A stretch of DNA of 64,000 nt from Macrobrachium rosenbergii (taxonomy: Eukaryota; Arthropoda; Malacostraca; Decapoda; Palaemonidae), in contig NC_089743.1 in the NCBI RefSeq assembly GCF_040412425.1, positions 80,884,471 through 80,948,470 on the forward strand, written 5' to 3'. Below, one piece after another: positions 49,381-61,860 of the stretch. A program made the position numbers and the translations under genes. Position 1 is the stretch's first letter; every line of letters begins with the position of its first letter. The notes beneath the pieces are model-generated. The model saw nothing but the letters and a program-made list of their open reading frames with translations. It had not been told where the DNA came from and did not search any database.

Positions 49381-49655
49381 ATGAGGAGAGTCGGTAGAGT
49401 TGTCGGCTAGCACTCACTAGGCCCGAGTTCGAGTCTCCGGCTGGCTAATGAAGAATTAGAGGAATTTATTTCTGGTGATAGAACTTCATTTCTCGCTATA
49501 ATGTGGTTCGGATTCCACAATAAGCTGTAGGTTCCGTTGCTAGGTAACCAATTGGTTCTTGGCCACGTAAAATAAGTCTAATCCTTCGGGCCAGCCCTAG
49601 GAGAGCTGTTCATCAGCTCAGTGGTCTGGTAAAACTAAGATATACTTAACTTTTC
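49381..49655 (+). mobile_element. tRNA-derived SINE, copy 2 of the 16469 family
   Basis: Contains GAGAGTCGGTAGAG, GAGTTCGAGTCTCC (a better B box than copy 1), ATGTGGTTCGGATTCCACAA and CAGCTCAGTGGTCTGGTAAA. No clear target duplication. Confidence 0.85.
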
Positions 49656-50370
49656 CAAGGCGTACTTAATTCTGGAAAAGACATATCCAGATAACACTCT
49701 TGTATTACAGAAACTGTCACTTGTCATTATTAATCACAAGGGGATTATTCTAGTTCAAAAATAATACGTTAACACCATGGAGGATAAATTATGTGATTTC
49801 ACTGGACAACAATAATTGTGCTTGATAGATAACTTCATAAATGGGATCTGTTTTGCTAGGATTTTCTTAGTCAGTGACTGTTTAAGAGAGGAAAATTGAA
49901 ACATGAAAAATGAGAGTTGCAGTCGAAGGGAAAGGGAACTGGGAGTAATTTGTCATAATCAGACTTACCTCTAGGGGAGAAAATACAATGATCAGACGTA
50001 TTAGTTTCCTTGGTCCGTTTGGAGTAACAATTTTCTCCCTTGCGTTCGGAGAGGGTCAGAGACAAAGGGGTTTTAGGAGACTGGCCAAGATGTGTATTGC
50101 CGCGAAGAGGTCTCAGCTTAGAGTCTGTAGATGCAGGCTGTCTCAGGTTGCGGCTGTTTCAAATTCCTCTCGCCCAGGTTCTGACCTGAAGGGACAAGAG
50201 ACTCGCCAGTACAAAGGTCACAGAAAAGTAAGCTTAAGATACAGTCTATCTAAGGTTTGTCCTAGCAAAACCTATCCCTTCTGAAATCTCTCTGAACTAA
50301 AGTTCTTACCCCTTTGACGGTTGGGATTTATTCAAAACAAATCCTGCCCACTTGCTTCTTCCGACATTGC
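49656..50370. other. Unassigned DNA
   Basis: A 98-codon + ORF at 49988-50284 is rich in Arg and Ser and matches no family I know. No splice or promoter context. Confidence 0.35.
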
Positions 50371-51010
50371 ATTCCATTTTAGCAACCTCAAAAACTATGG
50401 ATTAGACACTAATAGCTCCTCTAATTTTCGGCTATTTTTACATGTCATCCCCTTCTCACCCCACCTTCCTATCGGGGCTGAACTTGGACTCAAAAGGGCG
50501 TTGGGAGTGTTACTATTCATTTTAGCACCCTCAAAAACTATGGATTAGACACTACAGTAATATCTCTCATTTTTTGGTTATTTTTACATGTCATTCCCTT
50601 CCCACCCAGCCTTCCTATCGGGGCTGAACTTTGACTTAAAGGGCATTGGGAGTGTCACTATTTATCTCAGCATCCTCAAAAACTATAGATTAGACACTAA
50701 TATCTGTCACTTTTGGTTATTTTTACATGTCACCCCCTTCCTATTGGGGGTGAACTTGTACTGAAAGGGTATCGTGAGTGTCATCATTCATCAGCGACCT
50801 CAAAAACTATGGATTAGATACTAATATCTATTGTTTTCAGTTATTTTTACATGTCACCCCTTCCCACCACTCCTCCCCCCTTCCTATTGGGGCTGAACTT
50901 GGACTTAAAGGGCATCAGGAGTGTCACTATTCATCCAAGCAACCTCGAGAAATATGGATTAGATACTGATATCTGTCGTTTTTGGTTATTTTAACATATC
51001 ACCCCCTTCC
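50371..51010. repeat. Minisatellite, about 143-bp unit, five copies
   Basis: CCTCAAAAACTATGGATTAG starts at 50386, 50529, 50674, 50798 and 50943 (variants in the third and fifth). Each is followed by TTTTTACATGTCA, a C/T-rich stretch and TATCGGGGCTGAACTTGGAC. Spacing is 143, 145, 124 and 145 bp. It is followed by ATACCAAGTTTGATTGAAAT near 51083, a word common in arthropod repeats, and by CA/GT microsatellites. Confidence 0.88.
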
Positions 51011-51127
51011 CACACCCCTACCCACTTTGGTGCCAGTGATGTCTTAACCCTACAGTATTCTTTTCCAGATGTAAGTCATATGTATACCAAGTTTGATTGA
51101 AATTGCTCAATGCATTTCAGTTATTCT

Positions 51128-51206
51128 GCCACATACACACGCGCACACACACACACATCCATTTTTATATATACAGATGTGTACAGTGTGTGTGTGTGTG
51201 TGTGTT
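51128..51206. repeat. (AC)n and (GT)n microsatellites
   Basis: A CA-rich run at about 51128-51156 and TGTGTGTG at 51186-51205 are separated by 30 bp, so the transcript could pair them as a short hairpin. Confidence 0.85.
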
Positions 51207-52049
<843 letters not shown>

Positions 52050-52417
52050 CACATACTACTCCATTACAGGACTCTTTCCACGATTACGATATGGTAGTGA
52101 CCACGGTAATGGGGGCAGGGAACGAGATCAGTTACGAGTGACTTAGTAAATCTGGAAACAATGACTATGCTATGCATCGTGTATGTAAACATTTAGTTCT
52201 TATAGTTAACGAGAGACATCACATCAGGGTTGAATTTTGAATGAAAAGGGTAAAAGAAAAAAAAAATGCTGCGCTCTTGCATACTTCATACCTTACTATA
52301 ATTTAGTAGAGAAGAAATCAAAAGAGGACGGCATATGAAGTTCTATGCTAACAAGCCAAGAAGAGGAAGTTATGTTTAACTCCCGGTCAGAATTACGAGA
52401 ATATTAGGATATGAGGT

Positions 52418-53260
52418 CTACAACATACCCGAAATACCTGTTAAGTAAGGCAGTGCATGAGGAAGGAACTCGCGGTCACGTGATGTCTCTCTTATATTAA
52501 ATGTCCCACACTCTACCTTGATTTGATGATTTTTAAGAATTACATCTACAGCAACTGGATCACACATCAATATGTCAAGTATTTCCAGCACCTGGTTTTC
52601 AACATTCTCGACATTTTGTAAATAATCATTACTGACATTCAGTTTGCTTGTGAGAGCTTCCTTTGCCTCTCCACCCAATGCATTACATATAATTTTGAGT
52701 GAAAGCTCATTCACATTTTTTTTTTTGTAGTTACGTTATCAATATCACAAGCCATACGCACAGCACCATTCTCTCTCTCTCTCTAAAAAAAATGATAACC
52801 ATATTTTTCTCTGCAAATCTGCTGTCAGCAAGTTGAATTTCTCCCAAATCCGCAACTAAGTTTTTTTTATTATTATTTGTAACACTGCTCATCTGCAGAC
52901 TCAACTGTCAGAAGATCCTTCTTAGCACTTACCGTTTCAGCATACTAAGAGTTTGATTCGTCAACACTGAATACCTCTCTCGAGGCTCTTCCCGATGACC
53001 TCATCTTAAACTTTCATCCACCTTGGCAGAAATATGATCAATTATCTACCGTAGTGTCAGCCACTGTTTATCATTCCCCAAACATTTTTTCAGTTTACCG
53101 TATCTCTCAGGATACCATTTTTCACTCCAACAAGACTGGCATATTTCTTGTGTGCCCACCACCTTTACCATTAAAAAGTCGCCGCATTGTTTGTAAACAA
53201 TCACAAAGCACCGGTTGTTCAGCGATAGAACCTAATGGCGAATAAGTTTGCATGACTTCC
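52418..53260 (-). pseudogene. Unrecognised decayed coding region, minus strand
   Basis: The minus frame at 52714-52418 encodes 98 residues (MNELSLKIICNALGGEAKEA ... QVLEILDILMCDPVAVDVIL) with a protein-like composition. Upstream minus-strand frames also read coding-like (CQSCWSEKWYPERYGKLKK near 53130; DHISAKVDES near 53010), each broken by single stops, and a donor-like CGGTAAGTG is present. I recognise no family. It is most likely a dead gene or transposon fragment. Confidence 0.35.
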
Positions 53261-54100
53261 TTCCACATGTGTGCGACTCAAAATAAATGTTTGCTTGTAG
53301 CAGAACTTATATTTTTTTATATAAAGCTATTTGTTGTGTACGTAAATGTTCCCGTAAACAGTTTTGCTGAAACTACAACTTTGTGACTTGAAACTGATGA
53401 ATGGTCCTCAAACAACCATTTTTGAGTTTTAGAAAAGTCATCTCCATTTTCTGAGTGTAACGTTTTACTTTGAGTAATTCAAAGCTTAAATAATTCCTCA
53501 TGATATTGTAGAAGAGATTGTCAAATAATATACTCCACAATCTCAGTCTAATTATTACTTCATTTTATCGCGGTCAGTTAAAATTCTAGAGGTCCACACC
53601 AGGTCTCTTATTCCCTTTAAAACCTTACCAAACGTGGGGCCATCATGGACCTCATGGCATAAGACCAGTGTAATCTAAATCACCAACAGTCTATCTCAGT
53701 TTTGATAGGAGAATCATTTCATTCAGGTCTTGCAAAATTTTTGATTTTATTGTTTGAGGGAATCACACATATTTTTCAAGATATCTCATAATTTATGAAT
53801 GCACTTTACTTTCCTTGTGTCATGCTAAAAGTTCCTTAATCACGTAGCCGTAAAAGTTTATGACGCAAATAATTTGAACATGGTTACGTATTTTAGATTT
53901 AAATTGTTGCATTGTAACTATGTGAGTATCGAATAGGTTCTTAGGAAATTCAAACTACACTTAGTATAACAGACGAGGGACTTTTGTCTGTCTCCGATAT
54001 ACAATTTGCTATTCACATGGCTATAGCGTGGTACTACTATTAATTGGAATTTCAACAAATATGTAAACGTAGTCTGGCAACGCTTTTAACCACACACAAC
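53261..54100. other. Unassigned AT-rich DNA
   Basis: No feature recognised. Confidence 0.4.
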
Positions 54101-54105
54101 TCTAT

Positions 54106-54989
54106 ATGAAACAGTTTAGAAAGCACCAATACAAAACTAAAGGCACGTCACATCTGTCTGTCCGTCTGAATAGGAACGGTGTGACGGACAAGAAAAGATT
54201 TCCAGACTTATTTGCTGTTTTTTTTTATTCAGACTTATTTGCTGTTTTTTTTTTATTCAAACTCACCAGTTCATGCTTTCAACTTTTTTTCATTTATCAA
54301 TATATCACTAATAAACCGATGATGGCAGACTACCTAGAGAAATATATGAGCATCAAAATCTTGAGAAAATATTTACCAGATAGCCTAATTCCACACAGTA
54401 CTATCATTAGATATACTGTATACGCGGTGATTGAGGAACCAGTTCTCGTCACATCTGTTCATGGGACCAACGTTTTTCGTTTTATCTGGCTTCACCGTAG
54501 CATAAGACAAGCTTGGTCAACAGCAATTGCCGGAGTTCTTTGTTTAGCTACGTCGGTTTGAGAGGTAGAGGAGATGAGCCCATTTGCTTGTTTATTATCT
54601 ATACCTCATATTCAATCTGTTATTTTCTTTTCGTCTAACAGCCTTTGGGTGGCTGTGACGGCTTTTACGCAGGCAATTTCTCCCGGAAGTGGGCAAAAAC
54701 AGAATAGGCCTAACAGAAAAAGAGTAAAGACATTAAATAATTCGGATCGACAGGTGGGGACGAAATTGCTATTGTTCGGAGCTCGGTCTTTGCGGCCCGT
54801 GGTTGGGAGAAAGGAAATCGACAGCAAACAATTTTGTTTAGAGGCGAAAGATTCCACCATAATTCTGGCATCTGTAAAATAACGTTCAATTAATAATAGA
54901 AGACCAGATCTAAGAAATGTGGCATTCATAGCGACATCTCTGCAAATGGAAATATGGGTTCTTAAAAATATCTCGCATGATGACCGCAC
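54106..54989. other. Cluster of unassigned ORFs
   Basis: Two + ORFs (54106-54561, 151 codons; 54574-54882, 102 codons) and a - ORF over the second (54989-54612, 125 codons). The first contains an imperfect direct repeat (CAGACTTATTTGCTG at about 54202 and 54231). The second could start as an exon after TTTTCGTCTAACAG at 54641. No domain recognised; these are the longest unexplained ORFs outside transposons. Confidence 0.25.
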
Positions 54990-56469
54990 ATAGTAATTAC
55001 TTCATGTGTTTAGTATTGGTGGAAGTCCAGAAAATTTAGGTTATAGTATCACAATTATTGCACAGCGAAGCGTGGAAACAGACAATACAGTATTTTCACG
55101 CACCTAATTTTTATCTGAATAAACTACATTCATGGGCTAACAAACGGGAAAAAATTATCGTACAACATAATAGTAGCTAAATGCTTCTCATGATTACATC
55201 TTATTACTTTTCAAAAGGGCTACTGTCATACAGCTCTTACTCCGAGCTGCGTTCCTTCAGTGGGTCCTTATTTATCAGCCGTGGTCGTTGCTATTCAAAC
55301 TTTTAGTAGAAATGCGTTCATTAATATCAGTGGCTAACTGGAGAACGAAGCATTACTATGGTCAGCCAACCCTCGATGCAGCATTTGTGGGTTCTCATTT
55401 CTAATATGCCACATTCTCCAGGGTTTTTAAAAGTTATACCTGTCCCTGGTGATGTCATTTTCTTTTATTTATTTTTGGAGGGTGATGGGAATGCATCCAA
55501 TAACACATGTTGAGTTTACGTAAGTGCGGACTGCTGTAGTTCTAATATAATAATAATAATCTCTATCGTAAGTAACCGGCGTAGGTATGGGATTGTGTAT
55601 TCTCCTGGTGAGATTTACTTCAGCGGTTCCGTAGCTTTTTATGAAAATAGATATAGTGTTTCAAACAAAACTGTCACAGTATATGACAATAAAACATTTC
55701 GATGCTAATGGAAAAACTGGAAACGCTCTTGTGCAGAAAGGCGCCAGATTTAAATGAATTATCACTACTAAAAAAAAAAAAAAGGTCGATGACCCGGGTG
55801 AGTGTGTATGTGGTAAGAATATTCAGTGAAGTATACCGCCAAAATTGAATATCATTCTGACAGCATATCGGATGCAGTAATTTCGTTTTCAGCAATTCTA
55901 ATCTCACTGAAGTTATATATTAGATAGTAATCATTGTAAATTCACTATAAATTGTGATGAATGATGAAAAATTCAAACGTGCGTTGAGATTACAAAAGAA
56001 GTTATGTAATATTTTACAGTTGCGCTTTATAACATAATATAACATACAAGAGTATAAGGGTCTTTACAAAATAAACCCAAGCGACGAGAGAGTGAGTTTT
56101 TACATTAATGAATAAAGAGTTCAATGACTATAAATAGAGAAGAAGAACCTTCCATGTTAGGAGGTGCCGTTAACAGGACCCTGCATTCTGTCCTCACTGC
56201 TCAATTGCTTTGGTAAAGCAGGTACTTTTTCAAAGGTAACTCCCTTACTAATACTACTACTACTACTAATTTCAAAGGCCAGTCCCTACTACTATCAATG
56301 ACAGCATTTACTTAAGGGTTGTCCCTGACGTAATTAACCAATAGTGAGACATCTGTGTACGACGTATACCAAATGTTTAAAAGTGGGAGCTGAACCCTTG
56401 CACGCCATTGTCATCCGTCACGGATTTTGTTGCAGCGGAGACAAGGTAAATGTTCGTAGTCGTTTTATA
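54990..56469. other. Unassigned DNA with one promoter-like patch
   Basis: ATTAACCAATAG (CCAAT word) at 56333-56344, TTTAAAAG at 56378, then a GC-richer stretch ending GAGACAAG before GTAAATG at 56446 could be a promoter and noncoding first exon on +. No downstream coding exon was found in the window. Confidence 0.25.
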
Positions 56470-56560
56470 AATGTTGGTCCTTAGCCCCGTAAAATAAATC
56501 TAATAATTCGGGCCAGCCCTCAGTGGTCTGGCTAAACTAAGGTATGCTGAACTTTTATAA
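56470..56560 (+). mobile_element. SINE tail fragment
   Basis: CTTAGCCCCGTAAAATAAAT, TCGGGCCAGCCCTCAGTGGT and CTAAACTAAGGTATGC match the 3' end of the 16469 family, with an internal deletion. Confidence 0.75.
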
Positions 56561-59275
56561 ATATTAGGCTAATAAACCAGTCATACATAGGACATTGTTA
56601 GCCTAGGCTATTGCAGGCATATTGCAGAAAATAGACAGTTTGGAGTAGTGTCAACTAGATTAATGACGCATATAGGACAGTGAAAGAATAGCTTATGGAG
56701 AGTAGGTCAAGTAATCGGTAGCAATGCCTAAGGGTTACTTGTCAATACGCAATCAAGGCAGCTTTCTCAAGGCTTTTGATGCGGTTTAGACGAATTTAAC
56801 TCTCAAGGCTATTGGAAGTAGGCCCAGATGGTTTAACCATTGAACCTCCACTTAAGTCTTAGTGAGCAGCCCAATAATAACCCAGTTCCCGAATGCACAG
56901 AGTGCAAAGTAATAATAAGGGGCAAAGATTATCAGCTTTTGGAAACGCATCAGTTAGGGAAATTTTGTCAGATTCTTCTACATTTTCAGTCATTCCAATT
57001 TTAATATTCATAAAGAACTGTCATTTAATTAATAAAATATAAAAATAAGCAGATAATGAAAATACTAAAACCTAAAGGGTGTTTAATGAATTTATAAAAA
57101 AACCAAAATATTTTAAATGTTACTTAACTTATTCTGAGTTTTATTGTGTGTTTTATTTTATTTAATTTATTTTTTAAGTGTATGTATGTGTGGAAACGTA
57201 AGTAAATGTATTTATTGTAAGCATGTTTCAGTGTAAAAACATACCATTGTGCAGTTTTTAGTTTCTTTTTCATTCATTATCATTTTCATTCATTCATCAC
57301 CACGCCTAATGACCTATTTGGTCCCAATGTTTGACCTCTGCCGTAGACCTGGTACAGTATTTCACTCAGATCCTTTGGGCCAGCCCCATGAGAGCTGATA
57401 GGCAGCTTCACCACTGTGGGCTCACACCCAAATTGACCTGGGAGGCCAAAAATTTATGGGTGAAATGTATGGAGTGCACTGGAAACCTGTGGGCCTTACC
57501 TAGGCTAACCTGACCTCTAGGGTGCCATGGTTTTAATAGAAGAAAAAGGCTGGTAAAATTGCCTTTTGCTCATATTTTTGTTTACGTTTATGCCTTTTGT
57601 TTGTGTTTATGATGTTTACAGTCTTGTTAATGTTTTAATGTTGATCCCAAAGAGGTTGGTAGTACAAACAGTGCTAGTTTTGCACTTAAACTGGTACTGA
57701 GTTTTACCGATGTTTGCATGTTTGCATTCCTTGGTGCTTTCCCCAAAGAGGTATTATTTTACTTTAAACCATTGTTGTGGTTTGGACTTGAAAATATAAT
57801 TTTAATTTTTGTTTAAATGTGTGCCTTGAACATTTCTGACATTTATTTTGTTAGCAAATGAGTAATTTTGGAGATAGTGGACCTCACTCCTGTATCCTAC
57901 AATTCAGTGGACCCCAGAATGAAAGCAGGGTTTTTGGGTGGTGGAGGGGGTGAGGGACACAAAATGAGTGACATACAATGACCTTAATCACATCATTAGT
58001 TTTCATTCAGAATAAGGTAAGGGTATGGAATGTTTTCAAACTTAGTATCATGTGCTAAGGTAAGGACCTCATACCCTAGGCTAGGTTAGATTAGGCTTGG
58101 TTGCTTAGGTCATTTGCTAATGAAATGAACTTCAGAAACATTCAAAGCACACAATTGCAGTATAGGAAAAGGATATTTTCAAATGGAAAATATAATGGTT
58201 TAAAATAAAATTTTACTCTAAAAAAAATTACCCTGGCCATAAGACTGTGGTTTCTTGCTGTGCTTCATTTTTGTTAGATTCAGGGGTGTGTGTAGTGAGT
58301 TACCCAACTCTTTAAGATAGTCCAGAAGTAAATTTCAAATTTGCCAAACTTCATTGGTAACCATCAGAAAAACATCATGCCTATTTCAAATTTAACATCA
58401 AATTTAACATCGCTTATTTTTTAACCAGTTTTCATGTTTAAACTTGCACACATCCAAACTTTTAATGGCAGCCCTCAATATTGAAGATTATTAGAGTAGT
58501 TCTCAAGTCACTTTAATATCTGTAATACAAAAATGCATACAAAAATATGTTGCAAATTTACTGTTAGTGATATTTTCCCTCATTATGTTTCAATATCCAA
58601 CCTGTGTGGCTGTTGCTAAACAAAACGTTCATGCAAATGTGGGTGGTATTAAAGTAAAAATTTATAAAAATTTACCTTTTTTTTATTTTTACCTAGGAGC
58701 AAGTGTCAGTAAAACCCTGATTGCTTTTGTCTTTTAAAATCAATCCAGAGAAGGCTTTCATAAGTGTTTGCAGAACCTGCACTCATACAATTAAAAAAAT
58801 TTTATCATAAATTACACTGTTTTCAACACTAAGGATATCTCACATTCCTGGCAGTGCTTGATTGAAACATTGAAATTATTTTGAAATAAAATTGCCAGAA
58901 GTGCACCAGAGAACAGCCACCTCCCAGAGACCAAGGTACCAAGATCATGGGTGCAGCTAGAGACCTAGCAAGACTCTTGAAAATCAAAAATCAATGTGGA
59001 TTGTCACTCTTGCAAATGACTACTATAAACATGTTCAGTTTTCCTTTGCAGACTCGGCAGAATGTTGTAGAAGAAAACTCAAAATGGGGGGGCAGATGAC
59101 ATTCTGGAGTACCAATATAAAAGTAGAAATTAACCTGGTCAATGAGCACTTGTGGCAGTATTGTTAGAGAAGAAAGACACCTTGAGACTGAATAAAATAG
59201 ACTTTGATAATGCTATTTTCACTGTAGGTTTTAAGTAAGTAGATACCTAGTCATTGGTTTTGACAAATTTCTAAT
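56561..59275. other. Intergenic DNA, no gene recognised
   Basis: The segment at about 57290-57520 (CATTCATT run, then GGTCCCAATG, GTAGACCTGGTAC and GGGCCAGCCCCATGAGAGCT) looks repeat-derived. A TTTATGCCTTTTGTTTGTG stretch at about 57588 resembles one at 17.29 kb. Confidence 0.4.
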
Positions 59276-59640
59276 TTTTTATTACTGAAAATAAGGTGCT
59301 CAGGAGAATGTTAGGAATTAATTGGAGGGATAAAATATCAAATAACAGAGTTATAGAAGTAAAGAGGGTGCAGCTGGTCGATAAGTATGTTATGTTCTCA
59401 CGCTGGAAGTGGCTAGGCCATGTGTATAGAAGACAGGGAACAGTACGAGATGCACTGGGGTGGGTTACCCTTGGTAGAGGAGGTGGAGGTAGGTCAAAGG
59501 AGAAGTGGTCAAGGACAATGAGGCAGGAAGCAGGAGGTGAGTGTTGGGGAGATCTTGAGGAGTTAGCCCAGGACAGAATGTGGTGCCGTAAGTTCATCAA
59601 GGCCCTATGCTTCCCTGTGGGTGCCACAGGAAATGACTGA
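59276..59640 (+). pseudogene. C-terminal tail of a LINE reverse transcriptase
   Basis: The + frame at 59296-59637 (114 codons) reads MLRRMLGINWRDKISNNRVI, then RWKWLGHVYRR, then GRSKEKWSRTMRQE, then LEELAQDRMWCRKFIKALC, and ends GATGND and TGA. This box series (RRMLxIxWRD, RWxWxGHVxR, GRPKxxWxR, AQDRxxWRxxxxALC) is the C-terminus shared by many animal LINE polymerases. The catalytic RT part is absent, so this is a 5'-truncated insertion. A GATTGACTG-type short repeat follows. Confidence 0.82.
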
Positions 59641-60379
59641 TTGACTGAAAAACCTAGGTACTCTTAGGTAGGCTAATTAGTCTGTTAAGAAACTAGGTGT
59701 AGGCTATGGCAGCTTCTTGCCCAAAACTTGAAGCATAGCTTATTTTTGGCCATATTTTTGGTAAATACTGTTAAACAGTTAATTCGTAACATGTGATACC
59801 AGTATTTTTTTTTTTTAGTTTTTTATCTGATTCTGACAAACTTTACATTAATTTTTATGAGGAATGCTTGGTTTATCCAACTGCACCCTCCTCAACATCA
59901 AATGGCAATACTGGCCTCAAGTGAAACAGTGTGTTTGGGTGGCAAAAGAAATGAAATGAATGAAAATCATGATATAGAAATCTTACCTTCCTAAACTTAC
60001 AACACTGGGGATCTTCCCTCTCCCACAAAATTAAATACAATTCATCAGAATTGTATCCAAGAATGTCTTAAAGACCATTTTTAACTACTTTTGAATGAAT
60101 AGGATGAAAAATATCAAAGGACTCACATTATGAAACTGGATAGGCAACATTGTTTCTTAGCTTCGGACATGAAGATGAACAACACTGTTCACAGACTTGG
60201 CAAAAGAATATATCTGTATTAAAACTCGAAAGAAACTTCTACAAGTTATGTGATGCCACCATCTTGCATGTGCAATTGGGATGATAACACATGAAAAAAT
60301 GAATAATAATATGTAAGTAAAAGTGAATATTTTAGAAAGCATAATGCTTCACTGCCCATGTTAAACTAAGCTGCTATGA
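59641..60379. other. Unassigned DNA
   Basis: No feature recognised apart from T-runs near 59806. Confidence 0.4.
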
Positions 60380-61045
60380 TTGATTATGGAGTGGCGTGCA
60401 CTCATGTTCTATGCAGTCTTAATCAGGTGCTGTTTAAGTCTTGGGGGGAAGATTTGGGTAGACCTCGCTCTCAGCCCTAGATTCAGTGAAGCGAGAAAGC
60501 TAATTACACAGCCTTTCTTCTCAAGTCTGCCATTTCGAGGGATGAGAATCACACATTCTTTTATGTTTCTGAGTTTGTGACAAAATCTCAGAACCTGTCA
60601 GTTCCTAAGGAGAGATTTGAGAGTATTTCAGTCTCCTCCTTCTGAAATGTTATTGGTGGTTAATCAAATGAGGTGCTTTTGTGCCCTTTGCAGTCCTTAT
60701 GGTACTATCTGAATAGGACCCAAATCTTAGGCCTCAGTGTTGGCACTTGTTTTTTAGTTCTGGCAGGTACAAGGAAGTGGCCAAGAACCATTATTCTTTG
60801 ACTTAGTTAGGTGGTCAAACTGTCAAATGAGTCATTCAGCAAGGGGATGACCCTTCAATCCTGGGGAGATCTCACAAAGTCAGGGCATTACCCATGCTTG
60901 GTGTTCAGGAGGAGCTTTATGATTCCACAGGTAGTAAGTGCTAGGGTCTGGTGTCAGCAAACCAGCACCTCCTTTTACCGTAGGGCTGTCATGTACGTGC
61001 ACTTAGAAGTCAATTCCTAAGGATCCGTGATGGCAGCTCAACAAA
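60380..61045 (+). pseudogene. DIRS tyrosine recombinase remnant, + strand
   Basis: Shifted + frames read SFMFLSEFVTKSQNLSVPKE (compare DFVATTRNPLVPD at 36 kb), then LCPLQSLWYYLNRTQ, then near the end WCQQTSTSFYRRAVMYVHLE, the region around the usual FYLRDV-THxxLDTF box. The same motif order as at 35870-36650 identifies a third DIRS-type copy. Frameshifts and stops are numerous. Confidence 0.55.
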
Positions 61046-61614
61046 AAGTGTACTTTCCCAAACTCCATCTTGAGAGAAAAGATACACGGTTGAGGTAACA
61101 TAGATCTGGGGATGTGAGTGACTGGTACTTCTGCCCCTTCATTTTTTCCTTATGTCAGAGTAGCAATCAGGATGAGTATGAGCTGGGATGAATCATGTTC
61201 CAAGTGAGTTGGACAATAGGAAATCCTAATACTGTTTAGGGTTTCAGCCCCAAGATGCACCATTATCTGCCCCCTCTATAACCTTAGGTTGGTTCAGTAC
61301 ACAACATTATTATCTGGGTCTAATTACAGTAGTAAGTATTGCTGCCTACTGACTTGGACCTCTTATACAAAAATTGGAAGGAAAAGAACCTCCTAATTCT
61401 TCCTGGAGTAAGGCTACACACAGTTTCTGTGTGGCATAGGGCCTTATGGGCATCTTTATCAATTTGCCAGGCTGTTTAAGTTACAGGAATTTTTTTCTCA
61501 TGCTCATTATCATGACCAGGGAAATTGCATTTCCAGGTGGTGGTAAGAACACTACCAGTCTGTAACATTAGACGATCCTTCCACCTAAGATTCTGAGGAC
61601 TAATTCTCCTGTAT
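61046..61614. other. Probable 3' continuation of the DIRS remnant
   Basis: Noncoding, between the recombinase remnant and the terminus-like segment at 61615. No ORF recognised. Confidence 0.35.
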
Positions 61615-61860
61615 AAAAAAGGGATTTTGACAAAGGAAAATCTATTTCTGAGTTCAGTCCCGTGTCAGCCAGTGAAATTCCATTACAGCACGAATTTCTA
61701 GGTATAACATTGCTAGATATACCAGAGAAAAAGAGCTTTCAGGAAAGCTGGGTTACTTCAGCCGCGTCTTACGCGTATAAGGAGGGTGAGAAAGATCAAA
61801 TCCCCGAACAGAGCGGTGAGCCGTTACAGCCCCCACACCCTCACCCGCCAGGATAAGCGC
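61615..61860. repeat. DIRS-terminus-like segment
   Basis: AAAAAAGGGATTTTGACAAA followed by GGAAAATCTATTTCTGAG. A T/G-run then FGACA-AGGAAAA-type word like this is seen at other DIRS ends and, in altered form, at 27883. It follows the recombinase remnant at the expected distance. Confidence 0.4.
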
